From assembly GCF_030546645.1 (NCBI RefSeq), contig NZ_JAUOTO010000013.1, positions 1 through 64,000 of the forward strand: 64,000 nt of DNA, in the 5' to 3' direction. The stretch's first letter is position 1; every line of letters begins with the position of its first letter. Of the stretch, positions 40,415 to 50,130 are shown one piece after another. The stretch comes from Flavitalea plasmicola. Its GTDB lineage: Bacteria > Bacteroidota > Bacteroidia > Chitinophagales > Chitinophagaceae. Under the pieces are notes generated by a model, which had not been told where the DNA came from, did no database searches, and saw nothing but the letters and a program-made list of their open reading frames with translations. Both the position numbers and the translations under genes were made by a program.

Positions 40415-42145
40415 CTAAAACACCGCCCTCCCCACCTCCTGATCCCTGATCTCCCACGCCTTGCCCAACTCCCCGTTCACCCTCCTTAACCCAACCTTAT
40501 CCCCCATCGCCTTATACACCAGTTGCATCCCCGTCAACGACCATCCATTCATAGGGTTGATCTCCAGATCGCGACGAAAAACTATCTCCGCCTCCTTAAT
40601 CCTCCCCATCCTCAACAACAGATCCCCTAAATACTGCCTGGCCGGGATCGCCCAATCCCTCGGCTCATCATAGATCAACGCATCCTCCGCCGCCACCGCT
40701 CCCTGAAGCGCCTCCCGCGCCGAGGTATTTTCTTTCTTCTTCTCCGCCAGCACACCTGCCAGAATACCCTTAGCCACCAGCCCCGCGTCATATGCATTGC
40801 TGAAAGGATCATAAGAGGCCTTCAAAGCCGCGGACTGCAATCCCTTTTCCAGCAACCCCAGCTCCCGTCCCGCTTCAGCCAACCGCCCCAGACCGCAAAA
40901 AGCCATACCCCTGGCAAAATGATCGAGCACATAGACATACGCAGTCGAACTATCAGCCGCCGGCTCCTTCAATATTTCCTCCCACTTCCCAAAACGGATC
41001 AACGTGAACAGCCGGAACTGATACACGTATTGCACAAAGTTCCCAAAGCCGCCGGGCGCCTTCAGGTCCGCAGCCGTTATCAACGTACGTATCGTATCAC
41101 TGCTGGCGATGGCTTCTTTGAAATTCCCCGCCATCATGGCACAGGCGATCTGCATATGCACCGCATGCAGCAGATACAGCCCCGCCCCTTCCGTCACCGG
41201 CTGGTATAATTGCACATATTTATTGTAGCCAGTCACCGCCCGGTCATTGACATCGATCCCCTTCCTGTAATGACCGCTCCGGATATAGATATGCGAAGGC
41301 ATGTGTACCACATGCGCTACGTCCGGCATCAGGTTCGCCAGCAGCTCCGCGCTCCTTACGCCGTCTTCAGGATGAAGAGAACCTTCCACCGTATGGATCA
41401 TAAAATGAAGCCCTCCCGGGTGCAGTGAGTCGATGGCCAGCGCTTTTCCGAGGATCCTTCGGATCTCCGGTGTCCAGGGCCTTGACTGCAGCGCCGCGTC
41501 ATACAGGTCCCATGGATGTTCCAGCATCAACGCATCGGCGTACAGAACAACGACATCCGCATTTTTCGGATACGCGTCCGCCAGCGATCGCATGGCGGAC
41601 GCATAATTCTCCTGCAATAGCTTCAGGTCGGCAGCCGTATCCGCGCTATATCGCTGCGACATCGCACGAATTAGCCCTTTCTCCAGTTCCGAACACTTCA
41701 AAACATATTTCGCCCCAGCTTGTATCGCTTCAAAAGCAGCTGCCTCTGCACGGAATCCATTACCGAAATTGATCGTCGGACCAAGCGCCAGCGCTTTCCC
41801 GTAGTAAGCCATCGCGCAAGTGCTGTCAAATCGCAGCGCCTTCGCAAAAGAAGCCCGGGCTTCCAGCGTGTGGAAGGCATAATACATATTGACCCCCTGG
41901 TTGAAATAGAACTGCGTGCTGTCGGAATTAGTAGTGATCTTCCATCTGTGAGGACCCCAACCGGTCATAGGAGGTATATCCACCGCCTCGGCTAAACCTT
42001 CAGGTGCCACCCTGCAGCTCAGGGAAGATGGCCGTTTCCACGCGATCACCTGTCTCACATCAGCGCTTCTCCTCGTAATAAAACGGAAAGCCGCAGCCAG
42101 GAAGAAACTGGAGACAACACAGGCTACAACAACTGCTTTTTTCAT
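40415..42145 (-). CDS. Exported TPR-repeat protein
   Basis: A 576-residue protein with an N-terminal signal or anchor (KAVVVACVVSSFFLAAAFRF) and tetratricopeptide-like helices. The first clear unit is FNQGVNMYYAFHTLEARASFAKAL, later ones are ADALMLEHPWDLYDAAL and IKEAEIVFRRDLEINPMNGW. The middle section (ARVVHMPSHIYIRSG-type region) is conserved in a family of TPR proteins of unknown function. The ATG at 42145 is preferred because GAGG precedes it by five bases; an in-frame GTG lies two codons earlier. It is the last gene of the polysaccharide-utilisation operon, 16 bp after the amidohydrolase. Confidence 0.8.
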   Translation of the reverse strand: MKKAVVVACVVSSFFLAAAFRFITRRSADVRQVIAWKRPSSLSCRVAPEGLAEAVDIPPMTGWGPHRWKITTNSDSTQFYFNQGVNMYYAFHTLEARASFAKALRFDSTCAMAYYGKALALGPTINFGNGFRAEAAAFEAIQAGAKYVLKCSELEKGLIRAMSQRYSADTAADLKLLQENYASAMRSLADAYPKNADVVVLYADALMLEHPWDLYDAALQSRPWTPEIRRILGKALAIDSLHPGGLHFMIHTVEGSLHPEDGVRSAELLANLMPDVAHVVHMPSHIYIRSGHYRKGIDVNDRAVTGYNKYVQLYQPVTEGAGLYLLHAVHMQIACAMMAGNFKEAIASSDTIRTLITAADLKAPGGFGNFVQYVYQFRLFTLIRFGKWEEILKEPAADSSTAYVYVLDHFARGMAFCGLGRLAEAGRELGLLEKGLQSAALKASYDPFSNAYDAGLVAKGILAGVLAEKKKENTSAREALQGAVAAEDALIYDEPRDWAIPARQYLGDLLLRMGRIKEAEIVFRRDLEINPMNGWSLTGMQLVYKAMGDKVGLRRVNGELGKAWEIRDQEVGRAVF

Positions 42146-42161
42146 ATGCACCTCGTTTGAT

Positions 42162-43574
42162 TTAATACTTCCCCACCTCCCCCTTTACAGACGCAAATAT
42201 CTTCTGCGAATTGAATCCGACTCCCTTCTTGAATACCCAGACGATGTTTCTGATATTTTGGATATGCTGCGACACATCCCCATTGATGACCACCAGGTCC
42301 GCAGCCTTCCCCACTTCGATGGAACCTATCCTGCTCTCCAATCCCAACGCCCGGGCGCCATTCAAGGTAGCTATACGCACCGCCTCCAGGGGTGTGAACC
42401 CCGCCTGTACCAGCAGCTCAATGGACTGCTGCGACCCATAACCCGCCAGCACACTCCCGTTCCCCGTAGGATCGGTACCCACGGTCAGCAAACCACCGGC
42501 ATCTACAAATGCCTTCTCCATCTTCATTTCCTCTAACAACATCTTATTCAATGCCGGGCTTCTTCGTTTATTGTATACATTCAAATACATGCTCCGTGTA
42601 TCCGGCGCCATTGCTTCCAATATCTCCGGCCGCAGCACTGTGTCCAATGTGCTGAGATTGACCAGCACCGCCAGCGTGGAAGTAAGGATCACCTTCTTAG
42701 AGATCAGCAAGGCCGTCAGGTCCTTCACCCCCTTACTATCCACCGGCGTAAAAGGAGCCGAGCCGGCAGGACAGGCATTCTCCTTCTTATTGGGAAAAAA
42801 ATCGGTGGCGGCAAAAAAACCATGCTCCAGCTGGTCGATCCCTAATTCAGCCGCTTCCCGGTAAGTGACGGAGCATAAATGGCCGGTCACCTTCAATCCC
42901 TTCACGTGCGCCTCGTCGATCGCAGCTTTCAAGGTTGCCTTATCCAGGTAGTTATAGGCCTTGAATGACGTAGCGCCCTGGCTTACCCAGAAATCCACAA
43001 ACGCCTTCGACTCGGCGGGCCCGCTCAATTCATGCATCTGCGGGAAAACAGTTCCCTTTCCTTCCAGGTAGGGTGCCGTCACATCCATGGCAGGTCCCAA
43101 TATCTTTCCCCGGTCGATATCCCTTTTGAGATTAAGGTCCGAATACGGCTCAAGGCATCCCGCCGTCCGGATCGTCGTCGCGCCGCACGCCAGGTACATC
43201 CTGGGAAAAGTTATAGGCAATTGCTTACAATGCAGATAGCTGAAGTCCTCCGGATACGCCGAATAATACATATGCTCGTGTAATAAGACAAATCCCGGCA
43301 AAAGCGTTTTCCCGGTAAGATCGATGACCGCGGCGCCAGGAGGCACAGCCACTTTCTTGCTGTCGCCCACCGCAGCAATCATTCCATTGCGTACGATCAC
43401 CGTCTGATCATCCTGGAACTTCATGCCTGCCACATCCGCCAGCTTACAGTGCGTAAACACAACCAACGAAGTATCATAATCGATGAATTTCTTTACTCCC
43501 GGTGCGTAGGAGATTTGTGAGAACCCCTGGCAGCAGAGCACCAGGCAGCAAAAGCCAGAAAGCAATTTTCTCAT
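42162..43574 (-). CDS. Exported amidohydrolase-family protein
   Basis: A 470-residue protein with a signal peptide (KLLSGFCCLVLCCQGFSQ). Amidohydrolase features are PGFVLLHEHMYYS (first metal pair), VTGHLCSV and LEHGFFAATDF (further ligands), VGTDPTGNG (metal-binding Asp), and the closing SIEVGKAADLVVINGD. The family hydrolyses amide, imide or ester bonds of ring compounds or dipeptides; the substrate is unknown. I start at 43574 because the signal peptide begins there. It follows the symporter gene in the operon, so it may act on the same compound. Confidence 0.9.
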   Translation of the reverse strand: MRKLLSGFCCLVLCCQGFSQISYAPGVKKFIDYDTSLVVFTHCKLADVAGMKFQDDQTVIVRNGMIAAVGDSKKVAVPPGAAVIDLTGKTLLPGFVLLHEHMYYSAYPEDFSYLHCKQLPITFPRMYLACGATTIRTAGCLEPYSDLNLKRDIDRGKILGPAMDVTAPYLEGKGTVFPQMHELSGPAESKAFVDFWVSQGATSFKAYNYLDKATLKAAIDEAHVKGLKVTGHLCSVTYREAAELGIDQLEHGFFAATDFFPNKKENACPAGSAPFTPVDSKGVKDLTALLISKKVILTSTLAVLVNLSTLDTVLRPEILEAMAPDTRSMYLNVYNKRRSPALNKMLLEEMKMEKAFVDAGGLLTVGTDPTGNGSVLAGYGSQQSIELLVQAGFTPLEAVRIATLNGARALGLESRIGSIEVGKAADLVVINGDVSQHIQNIRNIVWVFKKGVGFNSQKIFASVKGEVGKY

Positions 43575-43630
43575 CAGGAAGATTTTGTGTACCCACAAAA
43601 TAATCCTTTCCCGTCGATTCAACAAAACCC

Positions 43631-45292
43631 CTATCTCACCCGCCCATACCTCCCCGCCAATCTTAATATATAAAGTCCCGATAAAGCAATACCACCCCCG
43701 ACCCAGCAGACGATCGCCCCGCCGGAAGAAAGGACACCCAGCAGCAGGATGCCCGCGCCCGTAAAGCCAATGGCCCATCCGATCACAGCCACCCCAAACT
43801 TGTTCTGCCGGTCCGCCTCTTTATGCGCCTCCAAATTCTTATCACTCGCCAGAACCTTATCAGCCTCGAACCCACTATACCTCACTCCCCCTCTCAACGC
43901 CACCTCGAAAAATCCCAGCAACACCAGCGGTATCCCCACCCCCCACACCGTCTCCCAGGTCCTGCTCAGCTTGAATCCCAACATCCACGGACTAATGAAC
44001 TTAAAGAACATATTTATACTCAGCGCAACGACCGTGACGGTCACCACCGAGAAAGCCGTCTGCCGCCGCGAATACAAACTCCATATCACAGGGGCAAAAA
44101 GCGCACTGCCCGCAATAGACGCAATACTCAGCACCACCTCCACGATCCCGCCCGCCTGCGGGATCACCATGGCGACTAATATCGTACACACGCCAAAGAC
44201 CAATGTGAAAAGTCGCCCCACCAGGATCTGCTCCTTCTCCGAAGCTGCAGGCCGCAACAACTTTAAATAAACATCTTTCGCAAACACGGTGGCCGCCAGG
44301 TTGATGGTTGTATTGGCCTTGCTGGACGTGGCCGATACCATCCCCGATAATACCAACCCGATGAGCCCGGCAGGCAACACGCGCTGGCACAGCAGCATAT
44401 AGGCATTTTCCGGCTGCAGCCCCGTAAGTCCGGGGTGGATCACCCGGAAGATCATAGGTGGCAGCATCCAGATGACAGGGCTGACGAGATACAGGGCGCC
44501 AAATAAATAAGCCACCTTTTTAGCGTTCCGCTCGCTGGCCACACTGGTATACCGCTGCACATAGCTCCAGTTGCCGCCGATATACACGGTCTGGTAGATG
44601 ACAAATGCCAGCATGAATCCCAACGTATAATCCTGCGAAAAGAAGTGAAAGAAATCGGGAGGCGCATTCCCTACAAAACCGGCAACACCTCCCACTTCCT
44701 TAAAAGCGGCGGGGACGACGATGAGCACGGCCGCCAGCAGCACGACAAACTGCACCACATCCGTCACCAGCACGGCCCAGAGGCCGCCGGCAGCGGTATA
44801 CAACACGATGATGACGCCAATGATGACAATGCACATATTCAAAGAGAGTGGTGTGGCGGCGCTCACCATCTTCCCGACGGGATAGAGCACCGCGCCCGTA
44901 TTGAAAAGACTCAACAATAAAATAAGATACGTATAGAACTGCTGGGTCCCCGTATTGAATCGCTTCCCGATGAACTCCGCAGCCGTCTTTGCACCCGTCT
45001 TCTTCCATTTGCCCGCAATGAAGAGGGCCGTCAGGATACCGCTCACGGCCATGGTCAGCTGGATGGAATTGGCCACCAGGCCCTGTTTGTAGGCAATGGA
45101 ACCCCATACCACGAATGTACCGGCAGAGAAGTAGCTGATAAAAAGAGAAAGTCCATTGATCCACCAGGGCGTCTCTCCTCCTGCCTCGAAAAATGCCTGC
45201 CCGCTCTTGCTGCCCGCCCGGGTGAAGACCAGCCCGATGGCAAAGATCATCACCCCAAATACCACCATGACTATCAGATCCAATTTTCCCAT
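43631..45292 (-). CDS. Sodium:solute symporter (SSS family)
   Basis: A 553-residue inner-membrane protein with about 13-14 hydrophobic helices. The family core includes GGETPWWINGLSLFISYFSAGTF near the N-terminus and LAATVFAKDVYLKLLRP after helix 8. SSS carriers import sugars, sugar acids or similar solutes with sodium. It lies between the periplasmic enzymes and the amidohydrolase gene, 10 bp after the preceding stop codon. That position suits import of the product released by the exported enzymes. Confidence 0.93.
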   Translation of the reverse strand: MGKLDLIVMVVFGVMIFAIGLVFTRAGSKSGQAFFEAGGETPWWINGLSLFISYFSAGTFVVWGSIAYKQGLVANSIQLTMAVSGILTALFIAGKWKKTGAKTAAEFIGKRFNTGTQQFYTYLILLLSLFNTGAVLYPVGKMVSAATPLSLNMCIVIIGVIIVLYTAAGGLWAVLVTDVVQFVVLLAAVLIVVPAAFKEVGGVAGFVGNAPPDFFHFFSQDYTLGFMLAFVIYQTVYIGGNWSYVQRYTSVASERNAKKVAYLFGALYLVSPVIWMLPPMIFRVIHPGLTGLQPENAYMLLCQRVLPAGLIGLVLSGMVSATSSKANTTINLAATVFAKDVYLKLLRPAASEKEQILVGRLFTLVFGVCTILVAMVIPQAGGIVEVVLSIASIAGSALFAPVIWSLYSRRQTAFSVVTVTVVALSINMFFKFISPWMLGFKLSRTWETVWGVGIPLVLLGFFEVALRGGVRYSGFEADKVLASDKNLEAHKEADRQNKFGVAVIGWAIGFTGAGILLLGVLSSGGAIVCWVGGGIALSGLYILRLAGRYGRVR

Positions 45293-45302
45293 ACAGTACA
45301 GT

Positions 45303-47849
45303 TTATTCTATGTCTATTGCCTGGACCTGGATGCCGTAAGCCGCGAGCTTTACAGGCCACGTCGTCGCGTGATTGACCACTTTGAATGCCTTATCCGCCG
45401 ACAATTTACTGATGTCCAGCCGGACTTGCGTCTCCGCCGGACTTTTCCTGTCATTTAAAGCGATGACATACAGCCGCCGGCCATTCGTCGCCAAAGCCGT
45501 GATGATCTCTACGTCAGGATTATCCTGGCCCGCCAGCCCCGGCCGGACGATGAGGTTGACAGATACGCCGGAGATAACACCCGGCGCAAAGCCACAGCTC
45601 TCATGCGGCCCCACCTTCGGCGTCACAAATCCCCGGGGAAAAGAAATGGTTCCGCCGGACCGTAGCTCCGCTTCCGCCAGCAGGTAATCCGTTATCCAGC
45701 CTATCTGCCACCAGGCATGATGCGGATAAGGTCCCGCGCCCTTGTTCATGGCAGTCCAATAGTAGGAGGCCACTCCGGTAGCGCTGTCTACAAAAGCATC
45801 CCGGCCGATGGCAGCCGCCCTCGCCATATCCGCGAAAAGCGTATCTCCTGTCAGCCGGAACATCCGGATGAAAAGTCCGGCATGACTGCAAAGCTGGATG
45901 GGCCCTGCCCCATTGGCGGAGCCGATGATCCCTCCATGTTCGAAGCTAAGCCCCGCCTGCGCGATCTCCCAGCTTTCCCTGGGCACTCCTTTGACGGATC
46001 GCCCGTCCCGCGACGGGATGGGATGCGTATAGATAGAGGCTGTATAGATCCGTGCCGCACGGATAGCAGCCTGCTTGTATGCCTCGACGCCGGTAAGATC
46101 GTAAAGATCCAGCAGGCACTGGGCAGTCTGCGCAGTAGCAAAATCGGGAGCATAACGGGCATCGCCGCATACCCCTATAAAATGTCCCTGGTCGACGCCT
46201 TGCGCAATATACCAGCGGGCGCCTTTTTCTGCCGCATCCAAAAATCGGCGATCCTGTAATATCCTATAAGCCACCAGCAGCCCGTAAAAAGTCGGCCGCA
46301 GGTCCTGCAGGTCGGTGAATAAGGGTTGGTGACTATGCCGGTCATAGGCCACGTCCCAGCTCCCGTCAGGTTTTTGCCATCGCAGCATTAGTTCCGCCCC
46401 CAGCCGGAGACGCTCCCGCAGCAGCGTATCCTCCGGCGTGAATAGCAGCACATTCCCCAGGTCGAGCAGGGTGTAGTAGGTCAGGCTGACAGGCTCCACG
46501 AACTCTCCCCACTCTTCCACAAACTTCTTCCGCTTAGCCAGGTAATATTGCCCGATGGCCGCACCGCTGAAAAAACCGGTGTCCGTCTGTTGCTGCACCA
46601 GTTTGAAGTTGCGGGCATAAGGCAGGATGCTGTCCCGGAACCAGCCCAGGCCCGTGATCGCTCCCACCATCCACATGGCCCCATAATCAGCGTTCTTCAT
46701 CGCGTCCCGCTGCGATCCGACGACGCCGCCCAGGTACGACTGCGCACCGATCTGCATACCCTTGTACTCCTCCACATGCCATAGAGCCGTTCGCGTGTCG
46801 GCAAGGTAGCCCAGCATGCGAAACATCCGGTCCGTAAGTGAATGCTCATTATGACGCAACGCCAGCCCTTCTTCGAATCGATAAATATCGTTGATGCTGT
46901 GATGGAGCGATACATACCAATCCCCTTCGCTAATACTAAATCTATAACTACAATGAAATACAGTTCCCGCCTCACCGGCAGAAGCCGGCTCGCCCAACAC
47001 AGGGCTCCAGAGCGTAGGTGTCAGTTGCGCGCGCCGGTTCATATGCGAGAGGCCCACCTGCCAGTCCTGGTGCGTATAATGATCCTTCGCCCAGGGGTCT
47101 CTCCCCACTCCGGGGTCCGCTATCACCGACAGTGAAAGCCCTTGCGCCGTGCTGATAATAGGTGATAGCGTACTGGCACATCGCTCCCGGTAAATGACAG
47201 GCCGCTCCGGGATCCCCTGTCCATACGCATAGGCTGAGACAAAGTCCGGCTGCAGCCGGGACCCTTGAAAATAACCAGGAACGGTAGCCCACGCCAGGTC
47301 GCTGGGAGCCACGGTCGCCAGCGAAGGGCTCGCAAGAGAAAAATAGCCCGGCGTTCGTATTACCACTGTCTGGCTCACCCGCACATCCGTTGCATAAGCA
47401 CTATCCAACCTCCATTCCGTGATCACAGTGGCCCGCGAACCCTCATACGTGAACCTAACCCCGCCTCGAAAAGCCTCCGCCTTCGAAGGATAAAAACTGA
47501 CCGCCTCCCCCGCCGTATTCATGGCCACAGGCGAAGTTGCCTGTTTCCAGATATTGATCTGGTACTTATAGGCAGTATCCGGCCAGCCTGCGCCGGTGGA
47601 GGTATGGAAAGTCTCCTGCGGTACATCCGAAGGCTTGTCTTTCGAATATACCAGCGTATATTCCCCCGATGGCTTGCCGACATCCACCCATGCCCCCTTT
47701 ACCTTCCCCTGTACAGTCGTGATCACCCACCCCTTAGCGGTATGCTTCCAGAAGATCCTCACCCGCTCATTGGACAGCTTCAACACACCAGTCTGACCGG
47801 AAACAATCCCCCCGGCACATAATAAAACAATCAACAAGATCTTACTCAT
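45303..47849 (-). CDS. Exported protein with a predicted alpha/alpha-barrel region, possible polysaccharide-active enzyme
   Basis: An approximately 848-residue protein with a signal peptide (ILLIVLLCAGGIVSG). The first third is beta-rich. The middle (about 360-700) is helical, with repeated Trp/Tyr/Asp segments (RWQKPDGSWDVAYDRHSHQ, then EKGARWYIAQGV, FATAQTAQCLLDLYDLTG) as in alpha/alpha-six-barrel glycosidases or lyases. A short beta domain closes the protein. I cannot name a family with confidence. The ATG at 47849 overlaps the upstream FAD gene by 8 bp, so the two are coupled. Position in the PUL supports a carbohydrate role. Confidence 0.65.
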   Translation of the reverse strand: MSKILLIVLLCAGGIVSGQTGVLKLSNERVRIFWKHTAKGWVITTVQGKVKGAWVDVGKPSGEYTLVYSKDKPSDVPQETFHTSTGAGWPDTAYKYQINIWKQATSPVAMNTAGEAVSFYPSKAEAFRGGVRFTYEGSRATVITEWRLDSAYATDVRVSQTVVIRTPGYFSLASPSLATVAPSDLAWATVPGYFQGSRLQPDFVSAYAYGQGIPERPVIYRERCASTLSPIISTAQGLSLSVIADPGVGRDPWAKDHYTHQDWQVGLSHMNRRAQLTPTLWSPVLGEPASAGEAGTVFHCSYRFSISEGDWYVSLHHSINDIYRFEEGLALRHNEHSLTDRMFRMLGYLADTRTALWHVEEYKGMQIGAQSYLGGVVGSQRDAMKNADYGAMWMVGAITGLGWFRDSILPYARNFKLVQQQTDTGFFSGAAIGQYYLAKRKKFVEEWGEFVEPVSLTYYTLLDLGNVLLFTPEDTLLRERLRLGAELMLRWQKPDGSWDVAYDRHSHQPLFTDLQDLRPTFYGLLVAYRILQDRRFLDAAEKGARWYIAQGVDQGHFIGVCGDARYAPDFATAQTAQCLLDLYDLTGVEAYKQAAIRAARIYTASIYTHPIPSRDGRSVKGVPRESWEIAQAGLSFEHGGIIGSANGAGPIQLCSHAGLFIRMFRLTGDTLFADMARAAAIGRDAFVDSATGVASYYWTAMNKGAGPYPHHAWWQIGWITDYLLAEAELRSGGTISFPRGFVTPKVGPHESCGFAPGVISGVSVNLIVRPGLAGQDNPDVEIITALATNGRRLYVIALNDRKSPAETQVRLDISKLSADKAFKVVNHATTWPVKLAAYGIQVQAIDIE

Positions 47850-50118
47850 AACAAAGGATTTCAAATATCGCAGCAGGAGTATCCAGGGAAGGATGCTCCA
47901 GAAAAAGCATGAGCGACTGTGTCATCACAGGCTCCGCAAAATCAATGACCCGAATGGTCTGGTAATTACCTGTCACAGCATACAAGACCTCGCCCTTCCC
48001 GTCCAGCAATCGGAAATCACGGACACAAAACGGCATGACAGTCTCCGGATGCGCCATCAGCACCGACTCCATGGGATGATCCGCATCCGTATCGAATTTG
48101 ATCACGACCCGGCGGATCCGCCGGGGAGCCTCCCAGGTCAGCCGGATCGCCGGCGCAGGATCATTCGGGTCTGCCACCCATGCGTTAGGTCGCACCGTAG
48201 GCCTCGCAATACCATTGCAAATATTCTTTCCTTCAAATGCATCCAGCCCGGGACTGATCTTCATCGCCACATTCAATCCTTCCGGTCGCCTTTGCGGACA
48301 CCAGAACTCGAATTCCTCCATGCCAATCCCCTCCGGCGGCGTCTGCCGCCCATAATTCGAGACAGCCTCGTTCACCAGGTTGAAAACGGACAATACTCCG
48401 CTGATCCGCTGCGCGCTAAATGCCACCTTCACCAGCGGATTCTTATATAGACAAACAAAGCCATAACACTCCTCTGAAAAGCTTACGCCAAAATCCAGCA
48501 CCACTTCCTGCCGGCCAGGCCTCAACCGAAAACTTCGCTTAGCCAAACTGACATCCGGTGTAAAATTCCCCGCCTTGCCGCTGACCTTCAGCTCCACCTC
48601 AAGCACTGTATCTTCCAGCGCCTCAACATACAAAAGAAACGAGGGACACCCCCCCGCCCCCAACGGCAGCATCTGCGCAGTGGATAGCTCCAACACCCGC
48701 CATTCAAACGGCTTCAACTCCTCCAGCACCAGCTTCGAAGAAACAGTAACCGCAGCAGAACCTGTCAGATCCTCCTTATCACGCAGCACCATCCCGGGAA
48801 TATATTGGCCGGATCGCATCAATTCCTTTTGTAATTCAGCCAAAAAAGCTCCCTGACCCAACTGCCGGGGTAAAACCCCATGCCGGTGACATAGGACTGC
48901 AGCCATGCCGGAAGCCTGTCCCAAATAGGCTCCCGTGCCCATTACCCTCGAAGAGCCAAAAGCCACATGAGATGCGCTGATCAACCTCCCCGAGAAAAAT
49001 AGATTGCCGATATTCCGGCTATAAAGACACCGGTATGGGATAGCATATATCCCCTTACTGTGCCATTGGTTACAACCCGGCTTTTCGCTGAAGACCCCAT
49101 CCGATGGATGCAGGTCGATGGACCAGCCGCCATAGGCGACGGCATCTTCAAATGGCCGCTGCGCCACGATGTCCTGCTGCCGGAGGATATAGTCACCCTC
49201 AAATCGACGGCTCTCCCGCTTACCCGGGATCATCCCCACCCATTCCAGCGTAAGGGTCTCCGCTTCAGGGAATTTTCCCGAGTTCTTGATATAGTTCCAT
49301 ACCCCATATACCACCTTCCATAATTCCCATTTGATCGTCTCGGTGTCATGCACGGTATCCAACCGACCGCCATACTCGATCCACCAGAGGCGGCACCCAT
49401 AGTCTTCCGTATTGAAGCTGCGGAATCGGGGGATCTTCGTGATATCGTCCAGCGCAAAAGCCGGTGGCACATAACGGACAGGCCTGCCCGTATCCTTCGT
49501 ATAAAAATAAAGCGAATGTCCAAGCAGCTCCCCATAGTCCGCCGCAGGCGCAAACAGCTCCCCGAACTCCTCCGTCGACTCCGCCCCCATGCGAAAAGCA
49601 GCGCCTGCAAGAAATCCCACCACTCCATCACCGGACGCATCCGTGAACAGCGGCGCCCTTAGCTCATAGGCCGTCTGGTTCTGGCTGCAATACGCTTTGA
49701 CAGTCCCGATCGTCCCCTCATCGGTCTTGACCACTTCGTTGACCGCCGTATTCAGCAACAGCGTGACATTCGGTTCCGCCATCACCTTGTCCAGCAACAC
49801 CATGTCGAAGACCACGGGATTGCCTTCCGGATTTCGATACGTATTCTCCACCAATATCTCGTCGACGACGCCGCCCTCCCGGGCCCAGCGGTTATTGTTG
49901 CCCATATGGGAAGTGGCGCCCAGGATCCACAGCCGCACCTCGCTCGAAGCATTGCCGCCCAGCACCGGCCGGTCCTGGACCAGGATGACATGGACGCCCT
50001 TCCGTGCCGCTGTCAGCGCACAACAGACGCCGGAGAGCCCCCCGCCTACTACTACCAGGTCGGCTTCAAGGATGACATGCGGGAACGAGCGCTCGGGTAC
50101 ACCGGATGATCTGATCAT
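47842..50118 (-). CDS. FAD-dependent oxidoreductase (FAD_oxidored type) with C-terminal beta domain
   Basis: A 758-residue flavoprotein. The dinucleotide fold is ADLVVVGGGLSGVCCALTAARKG, followed by GGNASSEVRLWILGA, and LFTDASGDGVVGFLAGA marks the second FAD contact. The C-terminal third is predicted beta and resembles a discoidin-like carbohydrate-binding module (KISPGLDAFEGKNICNGIAR onward). No signal peptide is seen. Similar flavoproteins recur in Bacteroidota and Planctomycetota sugar loci with unproven function. It may oxidise a sugar hydroxyl ahead of the GH2 or other enzyme (inference). It lies 12 bp after the GH2 gene. Confidence 0.87.
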   Translation of the reverse strand: MIRSSGVPERSFPHVILEADLVVVGGGLSGVCCALTAARKGVHVILVQDRPVLGGNASSEVRLWILGATSHMGNNNRWAREGGVVDEILVENTYRNPEGNPVVFDMVLLDKVMAEPNVTLLLNTAVNEVVKTDEGTIGTVKAYCSQNQTAYELRAPLFTDASGDGVVGFLAGAAFRMGAESTEEFGELFAPAADYGELLGHSLYFYTKDTGRPVRYVPPAFALDDITKIPRFRSFNTEDYGCRLWWIEYGGRLDTVHDTETIKWELWKVVYGVWNYIKNSGKFPEAETLTLEWVGMIPGKRESRRFEGDYILRQQDIVAQRPFEDAVAYGGWSIDLHPSDGVFSEKPGCNQWHSKGIYAIPYRCLYSRNIGNLFFSGRLISASHVAFGSSRVMGTGAYLGQASGMAAVLCHRHGVLPRQLGQGAFLAELQKELMRSGQYIPGMVLRDKEDLTGSAAVTVSSKLVLEELKPFEWRVLELSTAQMLPLGAGGCPSFLLYVEALEDTVLEVELKVSGKAGNFTPDVSLAKRSFRLRPGRQEVVLDFGVSFSEECYGFVCLYKNPLVKVAFSAQRISGVLSVFNLVNEAVSNYGRQTPPEGIGMEEFEFWCPQRRPEGLNVAMKISPGLDAFEGKNICNGIARPTVRPNAWVADPNDPAPAIRLTWEAPRRIRRVVIKFDTDADHPMESVLMAHPETVMPFCVRDFRLLDGKGEVLYAVTGNYQTIRVIDFAEPVMTQSLMLFLEHPSLDTPAAIFEILCYE

Positions 50119-50130
50119 AATGCTGGCTAT

